DNA of 64,000 bases. Origin: Clostridium nigeriense (lineage in GTDB: Bacteria; Bacillota; Clostridia; Clostridiales; Clostridiaceae). This document shows, piece by piece, positions 7,880 to 16,817 of the stretch (position 1 is its first letter; every line of letters begins with the position of its first letter). The notes under the pieces are model-generated. The model made no database searches, had not been told where the DNA came from, and was given only the letters and a program-made list of their open reading frames with translations. The DNA lies in NCBI RefSeq assembly GCF_900086595.1, contig NZ_LT575472.1:3217124-3281123 (forward strand), read 5' to 3'. A program made the position numbers and the translations under genes.

Positions 7880-7992
7880 ATTATTTCCTCCTGTATTTAT
7901 ATTTTAAATGAAAGAATAAAATTTTATAACTAAATTAAGAAATGTATAAATAATTAATAATTATAGTAAATTTTTTATACTTTCCTATACGT

Positions 7993-8267
7993 AAAAAAAA
8001 CCTCCTGCTCTGTATTACAGAGGCAGAAAGTTAACTTCCACGGTCCCACTCTGATTAGATATAAAATATCCATCTCATATTCGGTACATATAATACCTAA
8101 TCTCTATAATGGGAGAACCCATAATTCCCTACTTAATTCAAGAATTAAACTCAAAGGTGCACTTCATTAATATAATTATAGGCTATCACAGCAAACTAGC
8201 CCTCTCTGAAATAATCATTACTAACTACTTTCCCTCTTCAATGTTTTTAATCATATCGGAATACTAT
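7993..8267 (-). promoter_or_regulatory. T-box leader with cysteine (TGC) specifier
   Basis: Read on the minus strand this leader has a stem I with an AGAGAG motif, the specifier region GAAGTGCACCTTTGAG, the T-box bulge AGAGTGGGACCGTGG (about 8038-8052) and a terminator hairpin (CTCTGT/ACAGAG) followed by eight T (7993-8000). The specifier is read as TGC (8159-8161) because a purine must follow it, as it does; GTG one base earlier would be followed by C. Uncharged tRNA-Cys would stabilise the antiterminator and turn on the symporter gene. The leader accounts for the whole 529-bp gap before 8409. Confidence 0.93.
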
Positions 8268-8273
8268 GATTAA

Positions 8274-8301
8274 ATTATATCACTATTTATTGCCTTGTCA
8301 A
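8274..8301 (-). promoter_or_regulatory. Promoter of the T-box transcript
   Basis: On the minus strand TTGACA (8296-8301), a 16-nt spacer and TATAAT (8274-8279) are a near-consensus sigma-A promoter placed just before the T-box. Confidence 0.85.
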
Positions 8302-8360
8302 TATTAAATTAAATATTTAGAATAAATATTTAAAATGCTTTTTATAACTTCCTAAAAAGT

Positions 8361-8410
8361 AAAAAATAGCTATAACTGAAACTAAAGAAAGTCTCAGTTA
8401 TAGCTATTTT
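8361..8410 (-). terminator. Terminator overlapping the stop codon of the second sugar-binding protein
   Basis: AAAATAGCTATAACTGA (8363-8379) pairs with 8394-8410. The upper arm includes part of the stop codon at 8409-8411, and the minus-strand continuation is T-rich. Confidence 0.8.
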
Positions 8411-9452
8411 ATTCACTTAAATAACTCTCTACATTATCTACAGTAACCTTAGTATGTGGAAGCTTTTTATACTTTCCTTTTTCCATATCACTTACATTTT
8501 CTAAAGAAGTTCCTTTAGCTACATTAATAGCTATATCAAAAATTGCTTGAGCTTGAGCTTTAGCATCACTAATAACAGTTCCTTTCATATCCCCAGATTT
8601 TATAGCCTCCATGGCCTCTTTAATTCCATCTACCCCAACAACTATTGGCCTTCTAATTAAGTTGCTATTAGAATTAATTGCATGAATGGCTCCTAAAGCC
8701 ATAACATCATTGTTACTAAAGACTACTTCAATATTATCTCCAAATTCTTTAATCCACTGAGACATCTTGCTATTAGCCTGATCACTTTGCCAGTTAGCAC
8801 TATCATCTGCTAGTTTCTCTAATTGAATTCCTCTTTCATTTAATGCTTTAATACAATACTCTGTTCTTATTAAAGCATCCTGGTGTCCCGGCTCCCCTTC
8901 TATCATTACATATTGAATTTTCCCATCTTTATTTTTATCATAGTAATCTTTATTAGAAAGCCACTCCTCTGCCACTATATCTGCTTGAAGCCTTGCTGAT
9001 TGTTCTGCTTGAGCCCCTACATAATATACCTTATCCCATCTATTCATATCTTCTTCCACTGGTTCCCTATTAAAAAAAATTAATGGTATGTTAGCAGACT
9101 TTGCTTTATCTATAATTGTTGCTGCTGCAGTTCTATCAACTAAATTAACACAAATAATATCGTAATCTTGTTTTATAAATTTATCTACTTGGTTACCTTG
9201 ATTTATAGTGCTTGCTTTAGCATCTACAAATTCAAGTACTATTTTACTATTAAAATTGCTTTCGTTCTCTTTAGCTATTTCTTCTAAATTACTTGAAATG
9301 GTTGAAATAAAAGTATCATCTTGTCTATATAAAGTTATTCCTATTTTTATTTCATCATTTGATTTATTAGTTACATTTTTATTACAGCTTACAATAAGAG
9401 TAGATATTATCATTAATCCAAGTACATTAAAAATTTTACGCCCCTTTTTCAC
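8409..9452 (-). CDS. MglB-like galactose/glucose-binding lipoprotein (second copy)
   Basis: 347 aa. The N-terminus is a lipoprotein signal with lipobox L-I-V-S-C at about residues 19-23. The rest is a two-lobed periplasmic-binding-protein fold with the calcium loop of galactose-binding proteins, DKNKDGKIQ, followed by EGEPGHQDA. It is the same length as MglB at 16818-17861 and clearly related, but diverged. It is the last gene of the regulator operon, 26 bases after the anchored binding protein, so it may feed the sensor or supply MglAC with a different affinity. No own permease or ATPase. A terminator overlaps its stop. Confidence 0.87.
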   Translation of the reverse strand: MKKGRKIFNVLGLMIISTLIVSCNKNVTNKSNDEIKIGITLYRQDDTFISTISSNLEEIAKENESNFNSKIVLEFVDAKASTINQGNQVDKFIKQDYDIICVNLVDRTAAATIIDKAKSANIPLIFFNREPVEEDMNRWDKVYYVGAQAEQSARLQADIVAEEWLSNKDYYDKNKDGKIQYVMIEGEPGHQDALIRTEYCIKALNERGIQLEKLADDSANWQSDQANSKMSQWIKEFGDNIEVVFSNNDVMALGAIHAINSNSNLIRRPIVVGVDGIKEAMEAIKSGDMKGTVISDAKAQAQAIFDIAINVAKGTSLENVSDMEKGKYKKLPHTKVTVDNVESYLSE

Positions 9453-9478
9453 AATACCCTCCTGTAAAATAAAAATTC

Positions 9479-10453
9479 TTACCTTATTATAGGAAATAGC
9501 ATCTTTTGATTTTCTTTAGAATACATATTTCGACTATTTATTAGTGTTGAAGTAATATTTATCTTATCACTATTCTTCTTTCCTTCTATCTTTAAAACAG
9601 CACTTTTAATACTTAAGTAACCAACATTAAATTCATTTTGCATTGATATAGAACTAATTATATTCTCTTCTATTAGTGAAATTATAGTGCTTGTACATCC
9701 GGTTCCATATAATTCAATATTATGTTTTATTTCACTATTATTTATTACATATTTTTTTGCCTTTCCAATAGATTCTAAAAGACTAGGATCAAAAGAAACT
9801 ATTGCTTTAGTTCTATTTTCATCAATTAATGTTCTTATTTTATTATATAGTTTAGAATCATCTAAAGGCATTTCAATTAACTCATAGGTATTTTTACTCT
9901 TACTTATTTCTTCAATAAACCCATCATACCTTTCCTTTGTGCTACTACAAGACAAATCACTTTTTACTATAGCAATATTACTTCTACTATTCCCATTTCT
10001 AATGACTTCTTCGGCTAAACTTTTACCTAATTCATAGTTATCACAAGAAATATAAGGTATATCTTGTTTAGTATCTATTGTTGATTCAAATAAAACTATT
10101 GGAATCTTTTTATTTATATTTTCAATTAATGATGAAAGTTCATTATAATCTGCTGGAGAAATAATTATAGCATCAATATCTGAATTCATCTCTCTTTCCA
10201 GGATATTTTTTTGTTCCATGGCATTATTTTCTTCAAGTAAGGATATAAATCTTAAGTTTACATTCATTTCTGAGGAAGCTTGCTCCATACCAGCTTTTAT
10301 CCTACTCCATATTTCACTATTTTTTCCTCTTATTATTACTGATACGTTATATACTACAACACTTTTTCCACTGCTTTCTTTAACTAATAATAATGAGGAT
10401 GACAAAACTAATACAAATAAAATTAGAAATATTAGCTTTTTCTTTATCTTCAT
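9479..10453 (-). CDS. Membrane-anchored sugar-binding sensor protein (XylFII-like)
   Basis: 324 aa LacI/ribose-type binding-protein fold with an uncleaved hydrophobic N-terminus (LIFLILFVLVLSSSLLLV) and no lipobox cysteine, unlike both MglB-type proteins nearby. It has no calcium loop. Its ATG overlaps the kinase stop codon (ATGA, 10450-10453), so the two are translationally coupled. This arrangement is that of clostridial XylFII-LytS-YesN three-component systems, in which an anchored binding protein presents ligand state to the sensor kinase. By neighbourhood the ligand is probably galactose or glucose; that is inference. Confidence 0.78.
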   Translation of the reverse strand: MKIKKKLIFLILFVLVLSSSLLLVKESSGKSVVVYNVSVIIRGKNSEIWSRIKAGMEQASSEMNVNLRFISLLEENNAMEQKNILEREMNSDIDAIIISPADYNELSSLIENINKKIPIVLFESTIDTKQDIPYISCDNYELGKSLAEEVIRNGNSRSNIAIVKSDLSCSSTKERYDGFIEEISKSKNTYELIEMPLDDSKLYNKIRTLIDENRTKAIVSFDPSLLESIGKAKKYVINNSEIKHNIELYGTGCTSTIISLIEENIISSISMQNEFNVGYLSIKSAVLKIEGKKNSDKINITSTLINSRNMYSKENQKMLFPIIR

Positions 10454-12246
10454 AGTTTATCCTCCTTAATATTATTAAATTCTATAGATGGCATATGAAT
10501 CCTAATTGTAGTACCTTCATCAGGCTCACTATAGATTTCTAACCCATACTTTTCACCAAAATATAACTTAATTCTTTCATGAACATTTCTTAGGCCAATA
10601 CCTGAGCCCTTCTTTTGATGATTACTAACATTAGCTACTAAAAGTTTATCAGCTATTTCTTGAGGCATACCTAAACCGTTATCTATAATATCTATATATA
10701 AATCCTCATCTTTCTTATAGGCTTTAACTTCTATATCACCATCACCACTCATATATTCCATTCCATGATAAATAGCGTTTTCAATAAGGGGTTGAATTAT
10801 CAACTTTATGCTAGTTAGATTTAAAGTCTCTTCTTCTGCTTCTATACTATAGGTAAATTTATTTTTATATCTTATATTTTGTATGGTTAAATAATTTCTA
10901 GCATGTTCCAATTCATCTTTTACTGTAATAACATTCTTACCCTTACTTAAACTTATTCTAAAGAATCTAGCTAAGGCAGTAACCATTATAATAGCTCCAT
11001 CATAATTTTCATTTTCTATCATCCAAATTATAGAATCTAATGTATTATATAAAAAATGTGGATTTATTTGAGCTTGAAGAGCATTTAATTCACTTTTTCT
11101 TTTTGCTTCTTGCTCTAACATAATATTATCCATTAGTTGATTCATTTGCTTCACCATTGATTTAATAGCTTTTCCTAAATGTTGAATTTCGTAAGAACCC
11201 TTTTCAGGTATATTTAATTTACCAACTCCATCTTCAAGTTCTTTAACACTTTTTTCTAAAGCTCTTATTGGATTAGCTATCCTTGAAGATACAAACATAT
11301 TAATTGATATTAATGTAAAAATTGCAAAAAGCATAATAAAAATTGCAAAAACTCTAAATTCATAATAATCTGCAGTAACATCTGACATTGGAGATATAGC
11401 CACTAACTTCCAGCCAGTGTATCCCACTGTTTTTACAGTAACTAACCTTTTATTTCCTTCAAAACTTTCAATATGATTACCATCTTCATATTTAGCTGCT
11501 TCATAATTATTTTCACTAATTAAATTAGAATAAATAAGCTGTTGCCTTGGATGATATATTATTTCTCCATCTCTATCTATTAGATATACATAGCCATTTT
11601 TACTTACTTCAACATTCTTACATATTTGTTCTATTCCACTAAAATTCATATCTACTAATAGAACTCCACTACTTATATTTCCACTTTCAGTTATTTCAAC
11701 TGCTCTACTTAAAGATACTACCCAAGTGTACTTATAATTAGGATCATAAAATAAGTTTTGAACATGAGGAGTTGAAAAATGTAAGTTTTCTCTTTTATTT
11801 CTTGCATTTTTAAACCAATCATTTTCTCTTGGATCTATATTTAATTTTAATTGCTCTAGGGGATAAGAAGCTATTATTTCACCATATTCTGAAAATAATG
11901 TAATACTTATTAAGTAATCCTTATTGGCTTCATAAATTAAATCCATTTCCTTATCTACATTTTCTATAGACATATCTGTTTTTTTAATAGCCCTATAATA
12001 AATAGTATCCGATATCTTCATCATATTTCTTAAGTAACTATCTAAATTTAGATTAACTTGTTCTATAATTGTTTCATTATTTTTTGAAACCATTTCTTCT
12101 GTAGAATTAGAAAATCTTATATAAAGAGCTCCACCCACAACTATCATTCCAAGAACAGCTACTATAGTAAAGGATATTGATATTATATATTGAATACTAG
12201 CTTTTTTATAATAAGTAGTTAGCTTCTCCTTTATTAATTTCAACAT
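10450..12246 (-). CDS. LytS/YesM-type sensor histidine kinase
   Basis: 598 aa from the ATG at 12244-12246. Two membrane helices (about 20-46 and 300-325) enclose a Cache-like extracellular domain, followed by HAMP, the His_kinase motif AQINPHFLYNTLDS with phospho-acceptor H397, the N box ENAIYHG (about 489-495) and the G box DNGLGMP near 522. A longer frame reaches 12369, but those extra residues overlap the yesN coding end, and the ATG at 12246 leaves a 10-nt gap after the yesN stop. It should phosphorylate the YesN-type regulator in response to extracellular sugar, possibly through the anchored binding protein encoded next. Confidence 0.9.
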   Translation of the reverse strand: MLKLIKEKLTTYYKKASIQYIISISFTIVAVLGMIVVGGALYIRFSNSTEEMVSKNNETIIEQVNLNLDSYLRNMMKISDTIYYRAIKKTDMSIENVDKEMDLIYEANKDYLISITLFSEYGEIIASYPLEQLKLNIDPRENDWFKNARNKRENLHFSTPHVQNLFYDPNYKYTWVVSLSRAVEITESGNISSGVLLVDMNFSGIEQICKNVEVSKNGYVYLIDRDGEIIYHPRQQLIYSNLISENNYEAAKYEDGNHIESFEGNKRLVTVKTVGYTGWKLVAISPMSDVTADYYEFRVFAIFIMLFAIFTLISINMFVSSRIANPIRALEKSVKELEDGVGKLNIPEKGSYEIQHLGKAIKSMVKQMNQLMDNIMLEQEAKRKSELNALQAQINPHFLYNTLDSIIWMIENENYDGAIIMVTALARFFRISLSKGKNVITVKDELEHARNYLTIQNIRYKNKFTYSIEAEEETLNLTSIKLIIQPLIENAIYHGMEYMSGDGDIEVKAYKKDEDLYIDIIDNGLGMPQEIADKLLVANVSNHQKKGSGIGLRNVHERIKLYFGEKYGLEIYSEPDEGTTIRIHMPSIEFNNIKEDKL

Positions 12247-12256
12247 ATTATTTCTC

Positions 12257-13843
12257 TCAATTCTTTCTATACCTAGAAGGTGATATTCCAAACTTCTTTT
12301 TAAAAACATAACTAAAATAATTTGCCTCTTGATATCCAACTTTACTAGCAATAATATATGTTTTTTCATCTGTTGTATTTAATAGTTTCACAGCCTCTTC
12401 TAGCCTTATATTAGTAAGATAATTCACAAAATTCATATCAGTTTCTTTCTTAAATATAGTTGAAAAATAAGTTGGACTTACATGTAGCTTAGAACATAGC
12501 TTTTCAACTGAAAGTTCATAATCATCATAATTATTTTTTATATATTCTTTTGCCTTTTCTACTAATAATTTTGAAGAATTTACTCTTTCCTTTTTTATTA
12601 TTTCATTTAATATTAATGATTTTTCAATAAACCATTTTTTTATTTCTTCTATAGAATTAAATTGTTCTAAATGACTATAAAAATTAAACTCCTCTCCAAA
12701 AACACTATTAATTTCTATGTTATAACTTTGAACTAATTTAAGAATAGAAGTAAGAACTTCCATTAAATAAATTCTATACTTTTCTAATGAAACAAAAGAT
12801 TCTTCCATTTTTTTAAATACACTTTCCACCACTTCTCTTATGTTATCTTCATTTGAAAGCTTTATAGAGTTTAAAAAATGTATTTCATCCTGCTCATCAA
12901 ATTGAAGCTGTATAGTATTATCCGGTTCCACATCATCTATATATATTGTTTTTCCATTTCCTAATATAGGTCTATAATCTAAGGCACTTTGTGCAGTTCT
13001 ATAGGAAAGCCTTATTTCATTAATATTATCATATATTCTTCCTATTCCTACAGATATTGTACTTTCAAAAACACTTTCAAAAACTTTACATACTTCGTTT
13101 AATCCTTTTATAGCTTTCATTATGTTATCCTTTTCATTAAAGGATAATAAAATAGCTATCTTATCTAAATAAGGAAAACTAATAAACTTACAATATCCAA
13201 TTATAGTTTCATCAACAATTTTTTTTATAGATATTAAAATTAAACTATCGTCTTGCTCCTTAGAAATAGTATCAAGATTTATTAATGCTACAGATAAATA
13301 TTTATCTATTAAATCTAATCCTAGTTTTTTTTCATTTTCTTCCCATTGTTCTTTAGTGATTCTACCTTCTAAAGTCCCAACTAAAAACTGTTCTCTTATT
13401 ACTGGAATACTTTCTACATAATGTTTTTTTAAGATTTCCATATTACGCTTATCATCATATTCCTTGTCCAATTTGTCTTTAAGTCTCTTTAAAACTTCAA
13501 TAAGTTCAATTGAATTAATCGGCTTCAAAACATACTCAACAACGTTAATTTTAATAGCTTGATGAGCATATTCTAAGTCATCTGACCCTGAAAAAATTAT
13601 TATTTTTGTAGATGGCATTAAATCAACTATTCTTTTTCCTAGCTCTAATCCATCCATAAAGGGCATTTTAATATCTGTCATTATTACATCTGGATGTAAT
13701 TTTTCTGCCATTTCCAAGGCTTCTTGTCCATTTTCCGCATCTCCAACTACAACAAATCCATGTTCTTGCCAATTTATTTTTTTTATAACTCCTAACCTTA
13801 TTTCCTCTTCATCATCTACAATCATTAATTTGTATAACCCCAT
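12257..13843 (-). CDS. YesN-type response regulator with AraC DNA-binding domain
   Basis: 528 aa. The receiver domain spans 1-120 with acidic pocket D10/D11, phospho-acceptor D57 in MTDIKMP and the lysine in EYVLKPIN. A middle region of about 290 residues is typical of YesN proteins. The C-terminal 100 residues are a double helix-turn-helix AraC domain (SPTYFSTIFKKETDMNFVNY ... VGYQEANYFSYVFKKKFGIS). The start is the ATG at 13841-13843, preceded by AGGAGG; the longer frame lacks a ribosome site. First gene of the regulator operon and the likely activator of mglBAC just upstream. Confidence 0.92.
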   Translation of the reverse strand: MGLYKLMIVDDEEEIRLGVIKKINWQEHGFVVVGDAENGQEALEMAEKLHPDVIMTDIKMPFMDGLELGKRIVDLMPSTKIIIFSGSDDLEYAHQAIKINVVEYVLKPINSIELIEVLKRLKDKLDKEYDDKRNMEILKKHYVESIPVIREQFLVGTLEGRITKEQWEENEKKLGLDLIDKYLSVALINLDTISKEQDDSLILISIKKIVDETIIGYCKFISFPYLDKIAILLSFNEKDNIMKAIKGLNEVCKVFESVFESTISVGIGRIYDNINEIRLSYRTAQSALDYRPILGNGKTIYIDDVEPDNTIQLQFDEQDEIHFLNSIKLSNEDNIREVVESVFKKMEESFVSLEKYRIYLMEVLTSILKLVQSYNIEINSVFGEEFNFYSHLEQFNSIEEIKKWFIEKSLILNEIIKKERVNSSKLLVEKAKEYIKNNYDDYELSVEKLCSKLHVSPTYFSTIFKKETDMNFVNYLTNIRLEEAVKLLNTTDEKTYIIASKVGYQEANYFSYVFKKKFGISPSRYRKN

Positions 13844-13932
13844 AAATAACCTCCTGCAAATAATATTAATACAGTCTATATTAAAATAAGTCATTATGAT
13901 ATCAATCAAAATATTCCAAATCTTCAAAATTA

Positions 13933-13941
13933 ATTATATCA
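13933..13941 (-). promoter_or_regulatory. Extended -10 promoter element for the yesN operon
   Basis: TGATATAAT on the minus strand is an extended -10 box about 90 nt upstream of the yesN start and just past the mgl terminator. No clear -35 box is seen. Confidence 0.45.
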
Positions 13942-13960
13942 CACTTTTCTATTTTTTTAT

Positions 13961-13996
13961 AAAAAAATAGAGTGAGGTTTAATTAACCCCACCCTA
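13961..13996 (-). terminator. Terminator of the mgl operon
   Basis: On the minus strand AGGGTGGGGTT pairs with AACCTCACTCT (one mismatch) around an AATT loop (13969-13995), followed by ATTTTTTT (A run at 13961-13967). It separates the mgl operon from the regulator operon. Confidence 0.82.
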
Positions 13997-14025
13997 ATAT
14001 ATGAGTAAATTTTCTATTTTATACT

Positions 14026-14190
14026 TTAAAGTAATATTCCTATTATTAAGGATAACGCAAGTAGAATGAATAATACTATTAATACTCTATCCATAGTTTT
14101 TACTGATACGTCTAAATTACCATATAGAGTATCTCTCATAGATTTTTTAGGAATATCTTCTATTTTTTTATTTATAGCTTCATTTTCCAT
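14026..14190 (-). CDS. 54-aa tail-anchored membrane protein at the end of the mgl operon
   Basis: A complete frame runs from ATG 14190 to TAA 14026. The first 30 residues are charged (MENEAINKKIEDIPKKSM...), and residues 32-54 form one hydrophobic helix, MDRVLIVLFILLALSLIIGI, ending at the C-terminus. The ATG lies 17 bases after the mglC stop with an AAAGGA site, and the mgl terminator follows immediately, so it is the fourth gene of the operon. Size and orientation suggest a small accessory protein acting on the transporter, with the N-terminus in the cytosol. That role is inference; no family is recognised. Confidence 0.75.
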   Translation of the reverse strand: MENEAINKKIEDIPKKSMRDTLYGNLDVSVKTMDRVLIVLFILLALSLIIGILL

Positions 14191-14207
14191 ATTAATCAAA
14201 TCCTTTA

Positions 14208-15230
14208 TTATTTTTTAGCTATATATTTTCTTACGTCTAATGATACTGCAACTATAATTATTAATCCTCTAATTATATATTGCCAGTAAGCATTTACTCC
14301 AATAAAGTTAAGTCCATAGTTTATAACTTGTAATAATACTGTTCCAATTAATACTCCTGGAATTGTACCTATACCACCTGTAAAGGATACTCCCCCTACT
14401 ACGCAGGCAGATATAGCATCTAGTTCATAGTTAAATCCAGTACTTGTAGTAGTAGATCCAGCCCTTGCAGCTTCTAAGAAACCTGCTAATCCATAAAGCA
14501 CACCTGAAATTATAAATATAAGCATTATGTTCTTTACTAGGTTAACACCTGAAACAGCTGCTGCTTCTGGATTTCCACCAATAGCAAACATATTTTTACC
14601 AAGCTTAGTCTTATTCCATATAAACCACATTATTGCTGCAACTATTGCAAGATAGAAAACTAAATATGGAATTTGAACACTACCTAATTTTAAATAACCA
14701 TTAACAAAGGATGTATATCTTTCATCTAAGTTAGCAACTGGTTGAGCTCCTAGTGGTGGTCTGTCTATATATAAACAAGATGCACCATAGGCTATAAGCT
14801 GGGTTCCAAGAGTTATAATGAAGGCATGAACCTTTAACTTAGCAACTCCAAATCCATTAATTGCTCCAAATATACCGCCTATTACTATAGCAATAAACAT
14901 TGGTACTATTAGGGGTAATGCCTTTAAATTAGGATACATTCTAGCAGCATATGTTGTTGATTGCAATAAAGATGCTGATACTATTGCTGTAAGTCCTAAA
15001 ATACGTCCTGCAGAAAGGTCTGTACCTTGAAGTACAATTAAACCAGCGACTCCAAGTGCAAGTATCCCTCTTGTTGATGCTTGACTTAAAATATTAGTGA
15101 AGTTTTTTAATGAAAGGAATCCTGGTTCCTTTATTACAAAGAAGACTATCATTATAAATAAAACTATATACAACGCATAATTAAGCAAGAAATTTTGTAA
15201 AGACTCTTTATTAAATTTAACTTTATTCAT
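14208..15230 (-). CDS. mglC: Galactose/methylgalactoside ABC transporter permease MglC
   Basis: 340 aa permease of the ribose/galactose (CUT2) class with about ten membrane segments. The conserved GTDLSAGRILGLTAIVSAS region and the C-terminal ACVVGGVSFTGGIGTIPGVLIG loop, typical of RbsC/MglC, are present. It forms the membrane channel used with MglA and MglB. It lies 16 bases downstream of mglA and is co-transcribed. ATG start with an AGGTGTAAC region upstream. Confidence 0.95.
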   Translation of the reverse strand: MNKVKFNKESLQNFLLNYALYIVLFIMIVFFVIKEPGFLSLKNFTNILSQASTRGILALGVAGLIVLQGTDLSAGRILGLTAIVSASLLQSTTYAARMYPNLKALPLIVPMFIAIVIGGIFGAINGFGVAKLKVHAFIITLGTQLIAYGASCLYIDRPPLGAQPVANLDERYTSFVNGYLKLGSVQIPYLVFYLAIVAAIMWFIWNKTKLGKNMFAIGGNPEAAAVSGVNLVKNIMLIFIISGVLYGLAGFLEAARAGSTTTSTGFNYELDAISACVVGGVSFTGGIGTIPGVLIGTVLLQVINYGLNFIGVNAYWQYIIRGLIIIVAVSLDVRKYIAKK

Positions 15231-15246
15231 AAGTTACACCTCTATT

Positions 15247-16746
15247 CTAAATATATTTAGCAGCCATAGTCATAATATCTTCTTGTGATATTTTATCTGC
15301 ATCACCTATTCCAGCTACTTTTCCATTTGACATTACAAGTATTCTATCGCAAATTCCTAATAATTCTGGCATTTCAGAGGATACAACTATAACCCCTTTA
15401 CCCTTATTAGCTAAATCTATAATAAGTTGATAAATTTCATATTTAGCTCCAACATCTATACCTCTTGTTGGTTCATCTAATAGAAGTATTTCTGGATTCG
15501 TTAAGAGCCATCTTCCTATAATTACCTTTTGCTGATTACCTCCAGATAGGCTCCTAATTAAAGTCTTTTGACTTGGAGTCTTAACCTTCATACTATCTAT
15601 TGCCCATTTAGTATCTTCTGTCATCTTTTTATTATCTAATACACCATATTTGCTATACCCATCTATATTAGCAATCATAGTATTAAATTTAATATCAAGT
15701 TGTCCAAATATACCTGTTGCTCTACGTTCTTCTGTTAGTAAGGCAAATCCATTTTTTATAGCCTTACGAGAATCACTATTTTCTACTTTTTTACCATGAA
15801 GAAGTATCTCACCCTCACTGTGTTTAGCTATTCCAAATATAGTTTCCAATAGTTCAGTTCTCTTAGATCCAACTAATCCTGCAACCCCTAATATTTCTCC
15901 TTTTTTAAGTTCAAAAGAAACATTCTTAATTGAAGGTTGATATGAACCCGTTAAATTTTTAACTTCTAAAATAACATCTTGTGGCTTATTTGTTTTTGGT
16001 GGAAATCTATTAGTTAAATCACGTCCAACCATTAATTTTATTATTTTATCTGTTGTAAGCTCCTTAGCTGGAAGTGTATCTATCCATTTACCATCACGCA
16101 TAATTGTTACATCATCTGAAATTTGAAGAATTTCTTCCATCTTATGAGAAATATATATAATACCGCAACCTCTATCCCTTAACTTATTTATAATTCTAAA
16201 TAAATGCTTAACTTCTTCATTAGTTAAGGATGATGTAGGTTCATCTAATACTAAAATTTTTGCATTATATGAAACAGCCTTTGCTATTTCAACCATTTGT
16301 CTTTGTGAAACAGATAACTTAGCCATTTTCATTTTAGGATCAACATCTATTTCTAATTCATCTAATATTTTTTTTGTTTCTTCATACATAATTTTTTCAT
16401 TTACTATTCCAGTGTTGCCTGGATATCTACCAAGCCAAATATTATCCATAACATTTCGCTGTAAAACTTGGTTTAACTCTTGATGTACCATTGCAACTCC
16501 ATTATCCATGGCTTGCTTTGGATTAGAAAACTTAATTTTTACTCCATCAATAAAAATTTCTCCATTATCTTCGATATAAACACCAAATAAACATTTCATT
16601 AAAGTAGATTTTCCTGCTCCATTTTCTCCCATTAAAGCATGTACAGTTCCTGGCCTTACCTTTAACTGAACCTTGTCTAATGCTTTAACTCCTGGAAACT
16701 CTTTGCAAATATCTATCATTTCAAGAACATATTTTGTATCTGCCAT
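15247..16746 (-). CDS. mglA: Galactose/methylgalactoside ABC transporter ATP-binding protein MglA
   Basis: 499 aa with two ABC domains. The first has Walker [10 protein letters not shown] at 40-48, signature [14 protein letters not shown] and Walker [11 protein letters not shown]. The second has the degenerate P loop [10 protein letters not shown] normal for this class, and its own signature LSGGNQQKV and Walker [11 protein letters not shown]. It powers sugar import through MglC. A strong hairpin (16776-16805) lies between mglB and this gene and may reduce its expression relative to the binding protein. Confidence 0.96.
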   Translation of the reverse strand: MADTKYVLEMIDICKEFPGVKALDKVQLKVRPGTVHALMGENGAGKSTLMKCLFGVYIEDNGEIFIDGVKIKFSNPKQAMDNGVAMVHQELNQVLQRNVMDNIWLGRYPGNTGIVNEKIMYEETKKILDELEIDVDPKMKMAKLSVSQRQMVEIAKAVSYNAKILVLDEPTSSLTNEEVKHLFRIINKLRDRGCGIIYISHKMEEILQISDDVTIMRDGKWIDTLPAKELTTDKIIKLMVGRDLTNRFPPKTNKPQDVILEVKNLTGSYQPSIKNVSFELKKGEILGVAGLVGSKRTELLETIFGIAKHSEGEILLHGKKVENSDSRKAIKNGFALLTEERRATGIFGQLDIKFNTMIANIDGYSKYGVLDNKKMTEDTKWAIDSMKVKTPSQKTLIRSLSGGNQQKVIIGRWLLTNPEILLLDEPTRGIDVGAKYEIYQLIIDLANKGKGVIVVSSEMPELLGICDRILVMSNGKVAGIGDADKISQEDIMTMAAKYI

Positions 16747-16775
16747 AACTTTTCACCACTTTTCTTTTATTTTTA

Positions 16776-16805
16776 AACTGCATAGTGAATCTTCACTATG
16801 CAGTT
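16776..16805 (-). promoter_or_regulatory. Intercistronic hairpin between mglB and mglA
   Basis: AACTGCATAGTGAA (16776-16789) pairs perfectly with 16792-16805. On the minus strand it is followed only by TTTAAAAATA, so it is a leaky terminator or an mRNA-stabilising stem. Such hairpins after binding-protein genes usually raise the binding protein over the membrane components. Confidence 0.7.
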
Positions 16806-16817
16806 AATTGAAATTTT

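Noticed and set aside
8156..8163. Valine (GTG) as the T-box specifier
   Set aside because: The base after GTG would be C, while a purine normally follows the specifier; TGC followed by A satisfies the rule and fits a cystine transporter.
10450..12369. Longer 639-aa version of the LytS-type kinase
   Set aside because: The extra N-terminal residues come from reading the yesN 3' end in another frame; the ATG at 12246 starts after the yesN stop.
12257..13927. Longer 556-aa version of the YesN regulator
   Set aside because: AGGAGG precedes the ATG at 13843, where the receiver domain begins directly; the longer N-terminus has no ribosome site.
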